From Acidimicrobiaceae bacterium (GTDB taxonomy: Bacteria; Actinomycetota; Acidimicrobiia; Acidimicrobiales; Ilumatobacteraceae), in the NCBI GenBank assembly GCA_947446815.1, contig CANFGT010000007.1:1-64000 (forward strand): a stretch of 64,000 bases of DNA, read 5' to 3'. Made by a program: the position numbers and the translations under genes. Below, one piece after another: positions 61,742 to 64,000 of this stretch (position 1 is its first letter; every line of letters starts with the position of its first letter). The notes beneath the pieces were generated by a model. That model was given only the letters and a program-made list of their open reading frames with translations, was not told the origin of the DNA and searched no databases.

Positions 61742-62752
61742 TCAACGCAGATTGATGCCAGGTCCACCTGGCTCAAAATCTCCGATTTCCGTCCAAAGGC
61801 CAGAGCCAATCAATTCAGTCGCAAGGTCTTTAGTGACAGCCGCCAACAAGCCTCCCGATGTTTGAGGGTCCATACACAGCGCCACATGTGCATCATCAGC
61901 CGTACTTGTCATGTGTTCACCGACATAAGACCTATTACGGGGATCGCCGCCCGTGCGGTGACCTGCAAGAGCGATATCAAGTGCGCCGGGATACAACGGC
62001 AACAAGCCCGTATTGATGTTCAACACCACACCGGATCGTTCCGCGATTTCCCAACCGTGACCAGCAAGTCCATAACCCGTCACATCAGTCACGGCATGAA
62101 CATTTTGATGATGAGCTTGCAATGATTCAGCGGCTGCTCTGTTCAGTGTGCGCATACCAGCGATTGCGACTCGCTTGTCTTCTTCCGAACCTTGCGCCGT
62201 TACTAGCCCAGTACCAAGTGGCTTCGATAAGACCGCAACATCACCTGGCTGAGCTCCGCCTTTACGGAAAATTCGTGAAGGATCTACAACCCCCTGAACA
62301 GCCAGCCCAAAAATTGGTTCAGGGTTACGAATGGTGTGTCCGCCTGCAATCGTTCCGCCCGCTTCCAACACAGTTGCTGATGCAGCGGCAAAAATTGCCG
62401 CGATGACATCGGGAGGAAGTTCTTCGGGAAATGCAGCGATATTGACGGCTATCACCACTCGGCCGCCCATTGCGAAAACATCGCTACAGGCATTCGCCGC
62501 GGCTATGGCACCAAAGTCGGACGGGTCATCAACTAAGGGCGGAAAGAAATCTGTCGTGCTCACCAATGCGAGATCGGGAGTCAGTTGATACACGGCTGCA
62601 TCGTCGAACGGAGCAAGACCAACCAATAAAGAGGTGTCAAAACCTGTTGGCATCTCTTTCACCATGCCAGCCAGTAAAGAGGCCCCCCACTTAGCGGCAC
62701 AACCACCACACGAAGTCCACTCGGTCAGTTTGATGGATGCGTTATCGGGCAT
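61742..62752 (-). CDS. selD: Selenide, water dikinase
   Basis: Makes selenophosphate from selenide and ATP. 336 residues from ATG62752. The active site is LTEWTSCGGCAAKW, with the catalytic Cys18 and Lys21; it uses Cys, not selenocysteine, here. PFDDAAVYQL, STTDFFPPLVDDPSDFG and IAGGHTI are further family motifs, with LDPQTSGGLL-like MDPQTSGGLL at the end. Divergent from selA, start codons 26 bases apart. Shows that the organism uses selenium, at least for selenocysteyl-tRNA. Confidence 0.95.
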   Translation of the reverse strand: MPDNASIKLTEWTSCGGCAAKWGASLLAGMVKEMPTGFDTSLLVGLAPFDDAAVYQLTPDLALVSTTDFFPPLVDDPSDFGAIAAANACSDVFAMGGRVVIAVNIAAFPEELPPDVIAAIFAAASATVLEAGGTIAGGHTIRNPEPIFGLAVQGVVDPSRIFRKGGAQPGDVAVLSKPLGTGLVTAQGSEEDKRVAIAGMRTLNRAAAESLQAHHQNVHAVTDVTGYGLAGHGWEIAERSGVVLNINTGLLPLYPGALDIALAGHRTGGDPRNRSYVGEHMTSTADDAHVALCMDPQTSGGLLAAVTKDLATELIGSGLWTEIGDFEPGGPGINLR

Positions 62753-62759
62753 GGTTCGC

Positions 62760-62772
62760 AAACTACTAGGTT
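62760..62772. promoter_or_regulatory. Adjacent divergent -10 elements for selD and selA
   Basis: On minus TAGTTT (62765 to 62760) ends 7 bases before ATG62752 of selD. On plus TAGGTT (62767-62772) ends 6 bases before GTG62779 of selA. The -35 regions of each promoter must lie inside the other gene's first codons. Confidence 0.5.
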
Positions 62773-62778
62773 GACCAC

Positions 62779-64000
62779 GTGACGACTACGACGACACACC
62801 CGCCTTCAGTTGACTCGCTCGCACGTCAACTGTCCCAGACGAGTTCTCTTCCACATTCCCTGTTGGTGGATTGTGCCCGTCGTGCAATTACGAGCGCACC
62901 AACCAATGCAGTTGCTATTGCAGAGCAATACGCACACGAACTCTCTTCTGCACTTCTGACGGACGTCATCAATGCAACAGGTGTGTTACTACACACCAAC
63001 CTGGGTCGGGCACCTCTGGCTCACCACAATGCTGCTCGCCCCAGCAATATTGAATTCAATCTCTCTACCGGTGAACGCGGTTCTCGACAGACTGCAATCT
63101 CAGCTCTCGTTTCATCACTCATCGGTGCAGAAGCAGCCATCGTGGTGAACAACAACGCAGCTGCTGTCATGTTGGTTCTTGCGGCACTTGCAGATGGGCG
63201 AGATGTCGCAGTCTCGCGAGGTGAAAGTATCGAGATTGGTGGGGGCTTTCGCATTCCCGACGTCATGGAGCAATCGGGCGCACGACTCGTTGACGTTGGC
63301 ACCACTAATCGCACGAGATTGCGCGACTATGCGAAAGCCGTTGATAACAAGCGCAACGACATTGCGCTCATCATGAAAATTCACCCATCAAATTTCGCTA
63401 TCGAAGGCTTCACTGAATCAACAACTGTGGAACAACTCGCAACATTGTCCGTTCCTGTGGTGTCCGATATTGGTTCAGGTCTTCTCGATAACACTGCACC
63501 GTGGCTGCAAGGTCATACGCCCACTGTTCCATCGTGGTTAATGAATGAACCAGCAGCAAAGCAAGCACTTGCAGATGGCGCATCCCTCGTTACTTTCAGC
63601 GGCGACAAACTTCTGGGTGGCCCACAGTGCGGCATCATTGCTGGACAGGCAGATCTCGTTGCTCAATGTGCATCACACCCTCTCATGCGTGCACTTCGCC
63701 CAGGTAGCTACACGATGATCTTGTTGCAACAGGTATTGCTTTCGTACGCCTCTCGCAGTGTGTGTACCGATGTTCCCTTCTGGCGCATGGTCGCAGCTTC
63801 GATATCCGACTTACGCGAACGCGCCGAGAGCATCGTTTCTTCAACAGGAGTTGGCTCGGTTGTCGATGTCGAGTCCCTCGTAGGGGCTGGATCAGCGCCC
63901 GGCAGCACGATTGCATCTGTCGGCATTGCGATCCCTGGCGACATTCGCGCCAATCTTCGTCAGCATTCAATACCAGTGATTGCACGCACACTTGGCAACA
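62779..64000 (+). CDS. selA: L-seryl-tRNA(Sec) selenium transferase (3' end outside window)
   Basis: PLP enzyme that turns Ser-tRNA(Sec) into Sec-tRNA(Sec) with selenophosphate. 407 codons are in the window. SLPHSLLVDCARRAI, DVINATGVLLHTNLGRAPLA, LSTGERGSRQ and IHPSNFAIEGFTE are conserved, and the PLP lysine is in TFSGDKLLGGPQCG. GTG62779 is the start by the -10 TAGGTT at 6 bases; no other start lies between it and selD. selB and tRNA-Sec would be expected further on. Confidence 0.95.
   Translation, partial: MTTTTTHPPSVDSLARQLSQTSSLPHSLLVDCARRAITSAPTNAVAIAEQYAHELSSALLTDVINATGVLLHTNLGRAPLAHHNAARPSNIEFNLSTGERGSRQTAISALVSSLIGAEAAIVVNNNAAAVMLVLAALADGRDVAVSRGESIEIGGGFRIPDVMEQSGARLVDVGTTNRTRLRDYAKAVDNKRNDIALIMKIHPSNFAIEGFTESTTVEQLATLSVPVVSDIGSGLLDNTAPWLQGHTPTVPSWLMNEPAAKQALADGASLVTFSGDKLLGGPQCGIIAGQADLVAQCASHPLMRALRPGSYTMILLQQVLLSYASRSVCTDVPFWRMVAASISDLRERAESIVSSTGVGSVVDVESLVGAGSAPGSTIASVGIAIPGDIRANLRQHSIPVIARTLGN

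Noticed and set aside
61447-62752. Selenoprotein with in-frame TGA near the sel genes
   Set aside because: SelD has Cys at the active site, and the TGA after the MoaD-like gene is followed by the overlapping rsiG-like start in another frame. No frame continues through TGA with family similarity.
1-64000. CRISPR arrays, insertion sequences, prophage or integron signs
   Set aside because: No spaced repeats of suitable size, no transposase or integrase frame, and gene content is core metabolism throughout. The three tRNAs show no attachment-site repeat.

Overview
The window reads as a compact chromosomal segment of an actinobacterium of moderate GC content. The mycothiol gene mshA, a YbjN-like neighbour of it, an RsiG-type c-di-GMP anti-sigma homologue and a rex-hem operon all point to Actinomycetota. 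Leaderless -10 promoters, the split cytochrome b with a dedicated ferredoxin and the tight spacing make a plankton-type Acidimicrobiia a reasonable guess, but no rRNA is present to settle it.

Layout. 1-1205: start of tuf and tRNA genes Thr, Met and Tyr (all minus), with a GNAT acetyltransferase on plus. 1250-7113: yajQ, acs, an EamA transporter, a TetR regulator with its operators, and an ABC-2 exporter. 7141-18857: an eleven-subunit complex I (nuoABCDHIJKLMN, here 'nuo1') without nuoEFG, followed by a MidA/NDUFAF7-type methyltransferase. 18911-21539: two class I glutamine amidotransferases around threonine dehydratase. 21540-26324: a secreted protease of about 1,590 residues with two complete subtilisin domains and a CAAA repeat in its promoter. 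26435-46656: one unbroken run of 21 minus-strand genes, a b6f-like cytochrome bc complex with its own 2[4Fe-4S] ferredoxin followed by a complete 14-subunit complex I ('nuo2'). 47049: a divergent membrane-anchored cytochrome c. 47907-54496: rex-hemA-hemC-hemD-hemB-hemL plus a coupled unknown gene. 54566-62752: a membrane protein, acyl-CoA ligase, a tiny membrane ORF, SAM hydrolase, proC, ybjN-like, mshA, XRE regulator, rsiG-like, moaD-like, selD. 62779-64000: divergent selA, cut by the window end.

How it fits together. The window is largely one respiratory programme: NADH enters through nuo2, quinol is oxidised by the co-transcribed b6f-like complex, and heme comes from the Rex-controlled hem operon. 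The most unusual part is nuo1. It lacks the NADH module, its NuoD has Trp where the quinone-binding Tyr should be, and it keeps the Arg that NDUFAF7 methylates in mitochondria, while the NuoD of nuo2 has the reverse pattern (Tyr kept, Thr instead of Arg). The methyltransferase gene lies directly after nuo1. I infer a second complex I fed by another donor, perhaps ferredoxin, with its own maturation factor. Many lead genes have a TANNNT hexamer 6-8 bases before the start codon, which indicates leaderless mRNAs; this was used to choose several starts.
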